From Hydrogenophaga sp. (GTDB lineage Bacteria; Pseudomonadota; Gammaproteobacteria; Burkholderiales; Burkholderiaceae_C), in NCBI RefSeq assembly GCF_030158645.1, contig NZ_JAOASO010000033.1, forward strand, positions 1-64,000: a DNA stretch of 64,000 nt. The letters are read 5' to 3'. The notes under the pieces were generated by a model that saw only the letters and a program-made list of their open reading frames with translations, was not told where the DNA came from and did not search any database. Shown piece by piece: positions 17,771-26,245 of this stretch. The first letter of the stretch is position 1; each line of letters opens with the position of its first letter. The position numbers and the translations under genes are program-made.

Positions 17771-18510
17771 CGCGGCCGGCCAGCGTCGGCCGCCTGCAGC
17801 GCCGCGCACACCTCGTCGTCGCCGAGCTGGTGAAAGTCGAGGTAGTGCAGGCCAATGGCGCGAAACGGTCGCGGCTCCTGCAGGCAGACCACCTCATCGA
17901 CCGCTTCACCCAGTGCCACCACGCTCTGGTGTGGTGCCACCGGCACTGCGACGATCAGCCGCGCCGGTTGACGCCGACGCAGCGCCAGCAGCGCAGCACG
18001 CATGGTGGTGCCCGTGGCAATGCCGTCGTCCACCACGATCACGGTGGCACCCTGCACCCGCTGCGGCGTCCGGCCCCGCAGGTAGAGGCGCCGGCGGCGT
18101 GCGATTTCCTGCAGCGCGGCCGGCAGGGCGGCCTGGATGTAGGCGTCGTCCACGCCATCCCGATCGGAGGCCTCCCCGGTCATCACCACGTCGGGCGGTG
18201 TGCCTTCCACCACCGCCGCCACCGCCAGCTCGGGCTGGAAGGGCGCGCCGATCTTGCGCACCAGCAGCAGGTCCAGTGGTGCGCCCAGCGCGCGGGCAAT
18301 TTCCGCTGCCACCGGCACGCCTCCGCGTGGCAAGGCCAGCACCACCAGCGGCGGTTTGAGGTGCATGCCGAGCAAGGCATCGGCGAGCGCCCGCCCCGCC
18401 TGGGTGCGGTTGGCGAAGGGTTTGCACGTCAGCGCCATGCCGTGCATCAGCGCCATGCTGTCCTGGAAAACGCTCGGGTGGCCGAATCCCGCTTCGTCAA
18501 ATCGAGTCAT
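17767..18510 (-). CDS. Phosphoribosyltransferase-family protein
   Basis: The 247-residue protein has a type I PRTase fold. The PRPP-binding motif is VIVVDDGIATGTTMRAALLA, and VLALPRGGVPVAAEIARAL is the N-terminal core. The substrate base is not evident; this family is often adjacent or fused to an alpha/beta hydrolase, as here. I chose ATG 18510, which has GGGAGG five bases upstream, rather than the GTG at 18516. It begins two bases after the hydrolase stop, so the two are one operon. Its end overlaps the end of the convergent CheB-CheR gene by four bases. Confidence 0.85.
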   Translation of the reverse strand: MTRFDEAGFGHPSVFQDSMALMHGMALTCKPFANRTQAGRALADALLGMHLKPPLVVLALPRGGVPVAAEIARALGAPLDLLLVRKIGAPFQPELAVAAVVEGTPPDVVMTGEASDRDGVDDAYIQAALPAALQEIARRRRLYLRGRTPQRVQGATVIVVDDGIATGTTMRAALLALRRRQPARLIVAVPVAPHQSVVALGEAVDEVVCLQEPRPFRAIGLHYLDFHQLGDDEVCAALQAADAGRPR

Positions 18511-18512
18511 CC

Positions 18513-19160
18513 TCACCTCCCGTTGCCCAGGTGTTCCCGGAACCAGCCGCAGGCAAAGGCCGCCACGCTGCGCAGCGCACCCGGCTCCTGAAACAGGTGA
18601 CCGGCGCCCGGCACCACCTCCAGCCGTTTGGGTGATGGCAGCTGGCGCAGGGCAAGGCGGTTGAGTTTGAGCACGTCGGTGTCCAACCCGCCCACGATCA
18701 GCAAGGTGGCCGCCTGCACCCGCGGCAGGCTCGCCTGGGCGAGATCGGGGCGCCCGCCGCCACAGACCAGGGCGCCCACGCGGTCGGGCCGGGCCGCGGC
18801 CGCCACCAGCGCCGCGGCCGCACCCGTGCTTGTCCCGAACAGCCCCAGTCTCAGATGGGCCAGTTCCGGGTGGTGCTCCGTCCAGTGGATGGCCTCAAGC
18901 ACGCGCTGCGCCAGCAGGTCCACGTCGACAGCCCGATGGCGGTCGCAGGCCTCCTCGTCGGTGAGCAAGTCGAACAGCAGGGTGGCCATGCGCGTGCGCT
19001 GCACGGCCCGGGCCACCCATTGGTTGCGCGTGCTCAGGCGGTCACGGCTGCAGCCTTGAGCCAACACGACCAAGCCCAGCGCCGGGACGGGCACGACCAG
19101 ATCGCCCGGCAATGCCAGCGAGCCGAGGTGTACCGGCTCCGCGGTGAGCACAGTCGACAT
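18513..19160 (-). CDS. Alpha/beta hydrolase, dienelactone-hydrolase type
   Basis: The 215-residue cytoplasmic protein has the nucleophile elbow LGLFGTSTGAAAAL, a later acid in IVGGLDTDV, and the catalytic histidine in VPGAGHLF. The fold matches the dienelactone hydrolase group but the substrate is unknown. It leads an operon with the phosphoribosyltransferase gene. A near-perfect FNR-like dyad is centred about 126 bases upstream, with a good -10 (AACAAT) in the expected place, suggesting induction by the local CRP/FNR regulator. Confidence 0.82.
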   Translation of the reverse strand: MSTVLTAEPVHLGSLALPGDLVVPVPALGLVVLAQGCSRDRLSTRNQWVARAVQRTRMATLLFDLLTDEEACDRHRAVDVDLLAQRVLEAIHWTEHHPELAHLRLGLFGTSTGAAAALVAAAARPDRVGALVCGGGRPDLAQASLPRVQAATLLIVGGLDTDVLKLNRLALRQLPSPKRLEVVPGAGHLFQEPGALRSVAAFACGWFREHLGNGR

Positions 19161-19279
19161 GGGTTGCCTTGCCCCGGACCTGTCCGGGAATGCGGTGTGG
19201 GAACAACTCTGCGCCCCGCCCGGTGTTGCAAGCCATCAGCACAGGGCACCCATTGTTCGGAGACCGGTTCATTCCCGCA

Positions 19280-19293
19280 TTGAGCATGCGCAA
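19280..19293. promoter_or_regulatory. Putative CRP/FNR-family operator (site D, hydrolase-PRTase operon)
   Basis: TTGAGCATGCGCAA has one mismatch from a TTGAG-N4-CTCAA dyad. On the minus strand AACAAT at 19257-19252 lies at the spacing expected for a -10 when the dyad is centred near -41.5. Confidence 0.5.
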
Positions 19294-19350
19294 CCCGCAA
19301 GCCGTTCGCGCCAGCGCATGGCCCCCGGGTTCGGGAGCAGCGGAGGCTCC

Positions 19351-19938
19351 TCAGGTTTCCCGGGGTGTTTTCGCCGGGCGGGTCTGCAGCCGCTTGCGAC
19401 GCGTCCAACGGGTTTTCAGTGTCCAGAGGATGCTGACCAGGGCGTACATCGCCAGCCCACTGACGGTGGCAACGATCGCCAATCCGACCATCAGGGGTTT
19501 GCCGACGGTGGTCAGTTGCGCCAGCCAGCCTCGCAATCGCTCCGCCCCACCTGGTGCTTTTTCGGTTGGCGTGGGCGTGGCGCCTGTCGCGGCGGAAATC
19601 GCTGGACCAGACAGCGGCGGCTCGCCGAGGATGGCCCGGCCCAGCCGGTAAGCGCCGTAGTACACCGGACCGAACGTGATCGGATTGGTCACCAGCGTGC
19701 TGGCCACCGCCATGGGCACGTTGGCGCGCAGGACCACGGCCGCGGTGGCTGCGAACGGAATCTGGGCGACCGGGATCAACAGTCCGAAAAAAATGCCCAG
19801 CGCCAGTCCCAGTGCAATGCCTTTGCGGCTGAAGTGCCAGAGCCTGGGGTGGTTGAGCACCGGCCCCATCCAACGCAGCCAGCGGTTGCGCTGCACCGTC
19901 TCGGGCTTGGGCAGCCACGCTTTGAGTTTGTTTTTCAT
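19351..19938 (-). CDS. DUF2062 membrane protein
   Basis: The 195-residue protein has a basic N-terminus (MKNKLKAWLPKPETVQRNRW), then hydrophobic segments at about 40-70 (IALGLALGIFFGLLIPVAQI), 80-105, and 145-175. The block VTNPITFGPVYYGAYRLG is characteristic of DUF2062. It is an inner membrane protein of unknown function. I chose ATG 19938; earlier in-frame codons add a low-complexity stretch without family similarity. The neighbouring hydrolase unit is separated by an intergenic region holding site D. Confidence 0.85.
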   Translation of the reverse strand: MKNKLKAWLPKPETVQRNRWLRWMGPVLNHPRLWHFSRKGIALGLALGIFFGLLIPVAQIPFAATAAVVLRANVPMAVASTLVTNPITFGPVYYGAYRLGRAILGEPPLSGPAISAATGATPTPTEKAPGGAERLRGWLAQLTTVGKPLMVGLAIVATVSGLAMYALVSILWTLKTRWTRRKRLQTRPAKTPRET

Positions 19939-20028
19939 CGAATGAGACGCAGGCGGACAGGCATGTGGCGGGGCTTCCGTGTGGGATGGCATTTTGGAGC
20001 CCGGCAGAGCAGCGACAATTCCCGCACC

Positions 20029-20775
20029 ATGATGCAAATGCAGGACATTCTTTTTTCACAGGGCTTTGGCACGCGCCGGATCTGCTGCGGACTCATCCAG
20101 CAAGGTTTGGTGAAGGTGGAGGACAGCGCGGGGCCGCGGATCTGCAGCGACCCCACCGACATGTTCGAGCAAGAGGGTTTGATGTTTCATGTGCAAGGCG
20201 AGCGCTGGGCTTACCACGAGCGGGCATACCTGATGGTGCACAAACCCGCAGGCTTCGAGTGCTCGCAAAAGCCCAGCACTTACCCCAGCGTCTACACGTT
20301 GTTGCCAGGTCCGTTGCGCACCCGCGGTGGTGGCGCGGCGGCGGGTGTGCAGGCGGTCGGCCGCCTGGACCAGGACACCACGGGACTGCTGTTGATGTCG
20401 GATGACGGCAAGTTCATTCACCGGTTGACATCGCCGCGCCACCATGTGCCCAAGGTGTACGAGGTGCAGGTCAAGCATCCGCTGGACGAAAAGCAGGTCC
20501 ATCGCCTGCTGGCTGGCGTGGTGCTGGACGACGACCCCAAGCCGGTGAAGGCGCAGGCCTGCTCCGCCGAAGGGGAGTTCCACCTGAAACTGACGCTCAC
20601 CGAAGGCAAGTACCACCAGGTCAAGCGCATGGTGGCGGCGGTTGGCAACCGGGTCGAGGCCCTGCACCGTTCGTCTGTGGGGGTGCTTTCATTGACCGAC
20701 GGACTCATGCCCGGTCACTGGCGCTGGTTGACCGGGGAAGAGGTCACTTCACTCACCGGGAAAGCCTCGGGCTGA
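20029..20775 (+). CDS. RsuA-family 16S rRNA pseudouridine synthase
   Basis: The 248-residue enzyme has an S4 RNA-binding domain at about 4-60 (DILFSQGFGTRRICCGLIQQ). The catalytic domain has the active-site aspartate in VGRLDQDTTGLLLMSDDG and the late KYHQVKRMVAAVGNRVEALH. This is the RsuA group, which isomerises U516 of 16S rRNA. The start is uncertain among ATGs at 20029, 20032 and 20038; all keep the S4 domain. A much longer upstream reading frame is a shadow of neighbouring genes. Confidence 0.9.
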   Translation: MMQMQDILFSQGFGTRRICCGLIQQGLVKVEDSAGPRICSDPTDMFEQEGLMFHVQGERWAYHERAYLMVHKPAGFECSQKPSTYPSVYTLLPGPLRTRGGGAAAGVQAVGRLDQDTTGLLLMSDDGKFIHRLTSPRHHVPKVYEVQVKHPLDEKQVHRLLAGVVLDDDPKPVKAQACSAEGEFHLKLTLTEGKYHQVKRMVAAVGNRVEALHRSSVGVLSLTDGLMPGHWRWLTGEEVTSLTGKASG

Positions 20776-20803
20776 AGCCAGTGTCCCAAGCCCGCAGGGC
20801 GGA

Positions 20804-21532
20804 TCAGAGCAAATCGCCTTTGCGGCTGTCCAGCGGCATGAGGAACGAATTCTCCTGCCACTGCGAGTTGAAATCGCTTCGAGGTTCGCCGGTGGTGCTG
20901 TTGGGCCAGGTGGACAGGGGTGAAAAATCGCTCGCTCTCGTGTTGCGCTGGCGCGTCAGGACGGTGCGCAGATTGGCCTGCGCGGCGATGATGGCCCGCT
21001 CTTCCATTTCGCGTTCGCGCATGGATTGGTTCAGCGCAGATTCGCCCAGGAACTCTGCACGGATCTCGGCCACCGTGGGCAGGCTGTTGGAGCGCACCAC
21101 CCAGTAAGGCAGCCCGCATTGGGTCAGCAGCGAATGTTTCAACGCTCGCGTGCTGCGCGGCAAACCGGCGCTGCCGGGGACATCGAGGCATCCCAGCACG
21201 CGACCGTCAGAACGGCACACGGTGAAGGTGCAGTACACGCCGCCCAGCAGCTTGTACCACTCCATGCCTTGCTCCCGGTCTCGGGGCAGGGTGAAGCGCG
21301 TCACCGGGAGTTTGATCATCACGTGGTGATCGTAGAAAGCCCTCGCCAGCCAGTGCCAGACCCGGGCTTCTTCGCTGTTGGCCAGCGCGCGCGTGCTCAG
21401 CGGCCAGTGTTTGGGAATCCGCCTGCGCTCCCTGGCCTGTCGGTCAGCCCAGAGGCGATGCAGCAGCGCGCCGAGTGCCAGCAAGGCAGGCACCAGCGCT
21501 GCAAGCAGCCAGGGGTTGGTCCAGTCGGTCAT
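20804..21532 (-). CDS. DUF2726 domain protein with N-terminal membrane anchor
   Basis: The 242-residue protein has one N-terminal membrane segment (PWLLAALVPALLALGALLHRL at about 6-26) and a cytosolic DUF2726-like domain. That domain includes VWHWLARAFYDHHVMIKLPV, RVLGCLDVPGSAGLPRSTRA and CGLPYWVVRSNSLPTVAEIR. The domain resembles a restriction-endonuclease-like fold in some families, but no catalytic motif is certain here. The C-terminal 60 residues are charged and probably disordered. I chose ATG 21532, where the membrane segment begins. Function is unknown. Confidence 0.75.
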   Translation of the reverse strand: MTDWTNPWLLAALVPALLALGALLHRLWADRQARERRRIPKHWPLSTRALANSEEARVWHWLARAFYDHHVMIKLPVTRFTLPRDREQGMEWYKLLGGVYCTFTVCRSDGRVLGCLDVPGSAGLPRSTRALKHSLLTQCGLPYWVVRSNSLPTVAEIRAEFLGESALNQSMREREMEERAIIAAQANLRTVLTRQRNTRASDFSPLSTWPNSTTGEPRSDFNSQWQENSFLMPLDSRKGDLL

Positions 21533-21747
21533 GGGTCGAGAAGGGGTGTCGTCGATTTGTATCAAAGTGTATGCAGTTGCCGCCCATTGCGGGGAATTTG
21601 CAAGTTCGATACACGAAGAAGGTGTGAATTTCTTGGGGTTTGCGCGCCGCGGCGTGCGCCATTTGTTCCACTTCACACACACCCTGGATTGTGCACACCC
21701 GCTGGACGTTCGTACATCCCACAAAGGGGGTATCTGCGAACCGGCGG
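21533..21747. other. Intergenic region between DUF2726 and hydrolase genes
   Basis: This AT-richer stretch holds no credible gene. GTGTGAA (about 21622) and TTCACAC (about 21673) form a widely spaced inverted pair. No terminator or clear promoter was recognised. Confidence 0.4.
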
Positions 21748-22569
21748 TCAGGCGAGCGGTGTCAGGAAGCGCTGAACCGCTTCGGTCAACCGATCTGGCT
21801 GGTCCCGGTGCGGGCTGTGCCCGCACCGAACCAGTGCAAGTCGAGTGATCTGGGCATGGGCTGTTTCGATCGAACTGATCTGCTCCATCGAGCCGTATTC
21901 GTCGTCAACGCCTTGCACCAGCAGCAACGGCGCGGTGATCGAGCGCATTTCTTCGCGGATGTCGAACGCTCGAAAGGCTTCGCTGAGCCAGACATCGTTC
22001 CATTGCCAGAAGGCGTTGTCGACGTTCTTGTGGTGACGGGCCAGACGTTGTCGCAAGGAGCCTGCGCTGCCGGGGTCGGCCAGATACTGGTGTTTCGCTT
22101 GGGCAATGGCGGTCAGCGACACGTCTTCCACAAACACGTGAGGTGCCATGGCCACGCAGCCCGCCACGTCGTGCCGGGCGGCATGCAGCAGCGCGATGGT
22201 GGCGCCGTCGGAGTGCCCCACCAGCACCGGGCGCGACACACCCAGTTGCGCAAGCACTTGCGGCAGCACTTCGTTGGCTTCGAGATGCATGTAGTCGGGT
22301 TCGTGGCGCCCGGTGTGCCATGGCCCGTTTCGTCCCGGCGCGCCCCGCACGTCCTCGACCGGGTCGGACTGTCCGTATCCGCGCCTTGAGTACATCCAGC
22401 CGGCGCGGCTGCTCGCCGCGCAGATCTCGGCAGGCCAGTGGCGACCGCGCTGCTGCCACTGCGAGACGCTGCCCAGGCCTTCATGCAGAAACACGAGCGG
22501 TGCCCGATCGGCTGGACCCGGAATGTGGGCCACTTCGAGCGCCAGGCCCGCAACGACAAGGTGGTTCAT
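21748..22569 (-). CDS. Alpha/beta hydrolase
   Basis: The 273-residue protein has an oxyanion region (PLVFLHEGLGSVSQW), the nucleophile elbow VLVGHSDGATIALLHA, the acid in LLVQGVDDEYG, and the catalytic histidine in VRCGHSPHRDQPD. It is a soluble hydrolase of unknown substrate. The pattern HEGLGS resembles ester or lactone hydrolases. I chose ATG 22569 because the preceding codons lie outside the family. It is divergent from the EI24 gene. Confidence 0.82.
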   Translation of the reverse strand: MNHLVVAGLALEVAHIPGPADRAPLVFLHEGLGSVSQWQQRGRHWPAEICAASSRAGWMYSRRGYGQSDPVEDVRGAPGRNGPWHTGRHEPDYMHLEANEVLPQVLAQLGVSRPVLVGHSDGATIALLHAARHDVAGCVAMAPHVFVEDVSLTAIAQAKHQYLADPGSAGSLRQRLARHHKNVDNAFWQWNDVWLSEAFRAFDIREEMRSITAPLLLVQGVDDEYGSMEQISSIETAHAQITRLALVRCGHSPHRDQPDRLTEAVQRFLTPLA

Positions 22570-22674
22570 CTGCCCGATGCTAGCGGCGGCGACCGCTTGA
22601 TGTTGTCTTCCACGTGATCCATGGCCCACTGCGCAGCGGCCGTCGTTGACTTTGTTTGGCTGTATTCTCAGGCG

Positions 22675-23565
22675 ATGACCTTGTTGCTTGATTCATTCTG
22701 GCGGGCGGTGGCGTACTGCGTTCATCCCCGCGTGATCGCCCTGTCGTTCTTGCCGTTGATCCTGATGGTCGTGCTCTCTTTCGGTCTGGGCTACTTTTTC
22801 TGGGAAGGTGCGGTGGCTTCGGTCGCTGCGTGGCTGGCTTCGTTCGAACTGGTCGAGGCCTTGCTGGCCTGGCTGGACCAGATCGGCCTGGGTGCCCTGC
22901 GGAGCGTGTTTGCGCCGCTGCTGGTGCTCGTGCTCGCCACGCCTGTGATCGTGTTGTTGTGCTTGTTGCTGGTGGCGATGTTCATGACGCCGGCCATGGT
23001 GGATCTGGTCGGGCAGCGCCGCTTTGCAGGCCTGGAGCGCAAGCACGGGGGGTCGCTGGTGGTCAGCGTGTTCTGGTCTTTGGGGTCCACGTTGCTGGCC
23101 ATCGTCGCGCTCGTCATCTCCATGCCGCTGTGGCTGGTTCCACCCCTCGTTCTGATCCTGCCGCCGTTGATCTGGGGTTGGCTCACCTACCGCGTTTTTG
23201 CGTTCGATGCGCTGGCCACGCACGCCAGCAGCGATGAGCGCAAAGCCATCTTGAAGGACCACCGCGGCAGCCTGTTGCTGATGGGGGTGCTCAGCGGTTA
23301 CCTGGGCGCTGCGCCGAGCCTGTTGTGGGCATCGGGCGCCATGTTCATCGCCATGGCGCCGCTGCTGGTGCCGCTGGCGATCTGGATCTACACGCTTGTG
23401 TTCGCGTTCGCCTCGCTCTGGTTCGCTCACTACGCCCTTGCAGCACTGCAGCGCCTGCGTGCGGTGGTGCCCGTGGAGGTGCTGGACGCCGATCCGGGGC
23501 ATGGGGGCGCGGCGGGCAAGCTGGACGACACAAGACGAATCCATGGACCGGAGACCACCACATGA
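22675..23565 (+). CDS. EI24-domain inner membrane protein
   Basis: The 296-residue protein has several strongly hydrophobic segments, at about 18-42, 75-108, 135-175, 200-230 and 235-265. Motifs such as PRVIALSFLPLILMVVL and AMFMTPAMVDLVGQRRF fit the CysZ/EI24 family. E. coli CysZ imports sulfate, but this more distant family has no confirmed substrate. I chose ATG 22675, which begins the first membrane region. Its stop overlaps the next gene start (ATGA). Confidence 0.8.
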   Translation: MTLLLDSFWRAVAYCVHPRVIALSFLPLILMVVLSFGLGYFFWEGAVASVAAWLASFELVEALLAWLDQIGLGALRSVFAPLLVLVLATPVIVLLCLLLVAMFMTPAMVDLVGQRRFAGLERKHGGSLVVSVFWSLGSTLLAIVALVISMPLWLVPPLVLILPPLIWGWLTYRVFAFDALATHASSDERKAILKDHRGSLLLMGVLSGYLGAAPSLLWASGAMFIAMAPLLVPLAIWIYTLVFAFASLWFAHYALAALQRLRAVVPVEVLDADPGHGGAAGKLDDTRRIHGPETTT

Positions 23566-24377
23566 CACCCGCCATCGGCCTGATCATCATTGGCGACGAA
23601 ATCCTGTCGGGCAAACGTCAGGACAAACACCTGGCCAAGGTCATCGAGTTGCTCGGTTCGCGCGGCATGTCGCTGTCGTGGGCCAGGTTTGTGGGCGACG
23701 ACCGGCGCAGCATCACGGCCAACCTGCGCGACGCGTTTGCGCAGCCGGGCATCGTGTTTTCGTGCGGTGGCATCGGCGCCACACCCGACGATCACACCCG
23801 CCAGTGCGCTGCGGCCGCGCTTGGGGTGGAGCTGGCCTTGCATCCCCAGGCGAAGGTCTTGATCGAGTCGCGCATGCGCGATGTGGCGGCGGAGCAGGGT
23901 GAGGTCTTCGACCCGCAGCGACCCGACAACGTGCACCGCTACAACATGGGCGTGTTCCCCGTGGGCTCCACCATCATCGAGAACCCGTACAACAAGATCC
24001 CGGGATTCAGCTGCACGGGACCTGGCGGCGCCGAGGTCCACTTTGTGCCCGGCTTCCCGGTCATGGCATGGCCGATGATCGAATGGGTCCTGGACCACCG
24101 CTGCGCACATTTGCATCAGCGTGGTGCGTCGCTGGAGCGCTCCGTGATCGTCATGGGCGCCATGGAGGCGGCGTTGACGCCTCTGATGGAAGAAATCGAG
24201 CGAGAGCACCCGGTCAAGGTGTTCAGCCTGCCCAGCGTTGACCATCCCACGTACGGGCGGCACATCGAGCTGGGCGTCAAGGGCGGTTCTGCAGCGGTGG
24301 CCGATGCCTTCGCGAGCCTGCTGGTGGGGCTTCAACGGCATGGCGCCCAATTGGGCCCCGAATTGGTGCGTAACTGA
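23562..24377 (+). CDS. MoaB/CinA-like molybdopterin-binding domain protein
   Basis: The 271-residue protein has a MoCF_biosynth domain with the signature GLIIIGDEILSGKRQDKHLA, VFSCGGIGATPDDHTRQCAA and VHFVPGFPVMAWPMIEWVL. This is the competence/damage-inducible CinA N-terminal type without the nicotinamide deamidase half. A pyrophosphatase-type role on modified nucleotides is possible but not shown. Its ATG at 23562 overlaps the EI24 stop, so the two are cotranscribed. Confidence 0.85.
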   Translation: MTPAIGLIIIGDEILSGKRQDKHLAKVIELLGSRGMSLSWARFVGDDRRSITANLRDAFAQPGIVFSCGGIGATPDDHTRQCAAAALGVELALHPQAKVLIESRMRDVAAEQGEVFDPQRPDNVHRYNMGVFPVGSTIIENPYNKIPGFSCTGPGGAEVHFVPGFPVMAWPMIEWVLDHRCAHLHQRGASLERSVIVMGAMEAALTPLMEEIEREHPVKVFSLPSVDHPTYGRHIELGVKGGSAAVADAFASLLVGLQRHGAQLGPELVRN

Positions 24378-24380
24378 CAT

Positions 24381-24426
24381 GCCCAACCATGGTGCCATCG
24401 TGTCGATATGCACCAACCAAGTGCAT
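24381..24426. promoter_or_regulatory. Tandem NtrC-type enhancer sites upstream of glnA
   Basis: TGCACCAACCAAGTGCA (24410-24426) matches the NtrC consensus TGCAC-N7-GTGCA. TGCCCAACCATGGTGCC (24381-24397) is a weaker copy about 29 bases upstream. Both lie upstream of the sigma-54 promoter at 24573-24590. Confidence 0.65.
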
Positions 24427-24572
24427 TTGACCCATTGATCGGTTTTTGCGCCTCGCTGAGGGTCAAGGTTCCGGTCCTGAACTGGGTTGCGACCCTTTAT
24501 GGCGCATGGCCTGCGCGATAATCACCGCGCGTTTGAAGGCAGATGCCCCGTTCGGGTGAAACCGAATGGCAT

Positions 24573-24590
24573 TTGGCACAGATACTGCTT
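24573..24590 (+). promoter_or_regulatory. Sigma-54 (-24/-12) promoter of glnA
   Basis: TTGGCACAGATACTGCTT has GG at 24575-24576 and GC at 24587-24588, ten bases apart, as required for sigma-54. It lies about 55 bases before the glnA start codon and about 160 bases after the NtrC-like sites. Confidence 0.7.
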
Positions 24591-24640
24591 CAATCCCGAG
24601 ACAATTTCACTTTTCACTCACCCAGCTACAGGAGTATTTG

Positions 24641-26056
24641 ATGGCCAAGACCGTCGCAGACGTGATGCAGATGGTGAAGGACAACGACGTCAAGTTCGTT
24701 GACTTCCGTTTCACCGACACCCGGGGCAAAGAGCAGCACGTCACCGTGCCCGTGTCCCACTTCGACGAAGACAAATTCACCTCGGGCCACGCGTTCGACG
24801 GTTCTTCGGTCGCTGGCTGGAAAGGCATTGAAGCCTCGGACATGCAGCTCATGCCCGATTCCAACACCGCCAACATCGATCCTTTCTTCGAAGAAACCAC
24901 GCTGTTCCTGCAGTGCGACGTGATCGAGCCGGGTGACGGCAAGGCCTACGACCGCGATCCCCGCTCGATCGCCAAGCGCGCCGAGGCCTACCTCAAGGCC
25001 TCCGGCCTGGGCGACACCGCCTACTTCGGACCAGAGCCTGAGTTCTTCATCTTCGACGGCGTGCGCTGGAGCAACGAACCCGGCCGCGTGATGTGCGAGA
25101 TCGAAGAGTACGAAGCTCCCTGGAACAGCGGCGCCAAGCTCGAAGGCGGCAACCGTGGCCACCGTCCCACCGTCAAGGGCGGCTACTTCCCCGTGCCCCC
25201 GGTCGACAGCACGCAAGACATGCGCGCCGAGATGTCCCTGATCCTCGAATCGCTGGGCATTCCGGTCGAAGTGTTCCACCACGAAGTGGCAGGCGCAGGC
25301 CAAAACGAAATCGGTACCAAGTTCAGCACGCTGGTCGAGCGCGCCGACTGGACGCAGGTGCTCAAGTACGTGGTGTGGAACGTCGCCAATGCCTACGGCA
25401 AGACCGCGACCTTCATGCCCAAGCCTTACGCTGGTGACAACGGTTCCGGCATGCACGTGCACCAGTCGATCTGGAAAGACGGCAAGAACCTGTTCGCGGG
25501 CGACGGCTACGCCGGCCTGAGCGATTTCGCCCTGTACTACATCGGCGGCATCATCAAGCACGCCCGCGCGCTCAACGCCATCACGAACCCCGGCACCAAC
25601 TCGTACAAGCGCCTGGTGCCTGGCTTCGAAGCCCCGGTGAAGCTGGCCTACTCGGCCCGCAACCGCTCGGCTTCGATCCGCATTCCGTACGTGGCGAACC
25701 CCAAGGGCCGCCGCATCGAGGCGCGTTTCCCCGATCCATCGGCCAACCCCTACCTGTGCTTCTCGGCACTGATGATGGCCGGTCTGGACGGCGTGGAAAA
25801 CAAGATCCACCCGGGCGAAGCCGCCACCAAGGATCTGTACCACCTGCCGCCCGAGGAAGACAAGTTGGTGCCGACCGTGTGCCACAGCCTCGACCAGGCG
25901 CTGGAGTACCTCGACAACGACCGCAGTTTCCTGACCAAGGGTGGCGTCTTCACCGACTCCATGCTGGATGCCTACATCGAACTGAAGATGGGCGAAGTCA
26001 CGCGCTTCCGCATGGCACCACACCCCGTCGAATTCGACATGTACTACAGCCTGTGA
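24641..26056 (+). CDS. glnA: Glutamine synthetase, type I
   Basis: This dodecameric enzyme forms glutamine from glutamate, ammonia and ATP. The 471-residue protein has the metal-site block [15 protein letters not shown], the ATP-binding [20 protein letters not shown], and the adenylylation tyrosine in DLYHLPPEE near residue 400. This is the GSI-beta, regulated type. The ATG at 24641 follows AGGAG. NtrC-like and sigma-54 sites upstream indicate nitrogen-limitation control, and glnL-glnG lie just downstream. A terminator follows. Confidence 0.98.
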   Translation: MAKTVADVMQMVKDNDVKFVDFRFTDTRGKEQHVTVPVSHFDEDKFTSGHAFDGSSVAGWKGIEASDMQLMPDSNTANIDPFFEETTLFLQCDVIEPGDGKAYDRDPRSIAKRAEAYLKASGLGDTAYFGPEPEFFIFDGVRWSNEPGRVMCEIEEYEAPWNSGAKLEGGNRGHRPTVKGGYFPVPPVDSTQDMRAEMSLILESLGIPVEVFHHEVAGAGQNEIGTKFSTLVERADWTQVLKYVVWNVANAYGKTATFMPKPYAGDNGSGMHVHQSIWKDGKNLFAGDGYAGLSDFALYYIGGIIKHARALNAITNPGTNSYKRLVPGFEAPVKLAYSARNRSASIRIPYVANPKGRRIEARFPDPSANPYLCFSALMMAGLDGVENKIHPGEAATKDLYHLPPEEDKLVPTVCHSLDQALEYLDNDRSFLTKGGVFTDSMLDAYIELKMGEVTRFRMAPHPVEFDMYYSL

Positions 26057-26092
26057 TGGACCGCCCGGTTTGACCGGGCGAACCTGCAGACG

Positions 26093-26118
26093 AGGGACGG
26101 CGCAAGCCGTCCCTTTTT
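26093..26118 (+). terminator. Rho-independent terminator after glnA
   Basis: AGGGACGGC and GCCGTCCCT form a 9-base stem with a GCAA tetraloop, followed by TTTT. It separates glnA from the downstream small gene and glnL-glnG. Confidence 0.9.
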
Positions 26119-26245
26119 GTTTTGGTGCGACATCTGGCCCTGTGAACGGGGCCGGCGGCGGCACTTTTCAAAGGCTTTTCCGTCATACTGATTTGAGATG
26201 AACGGCGCAGTCTTGCCGCGTCGACCCAACGGAGACCTCGTGCCC

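Noticed and set aside
19144-20028. A long plus-strand extension upstream of the pseudouridine synthase
   Set aside because: The family N-terminus begins at 20029-20038; the upstream codons overlap the DUF2062 gene on the other strand.
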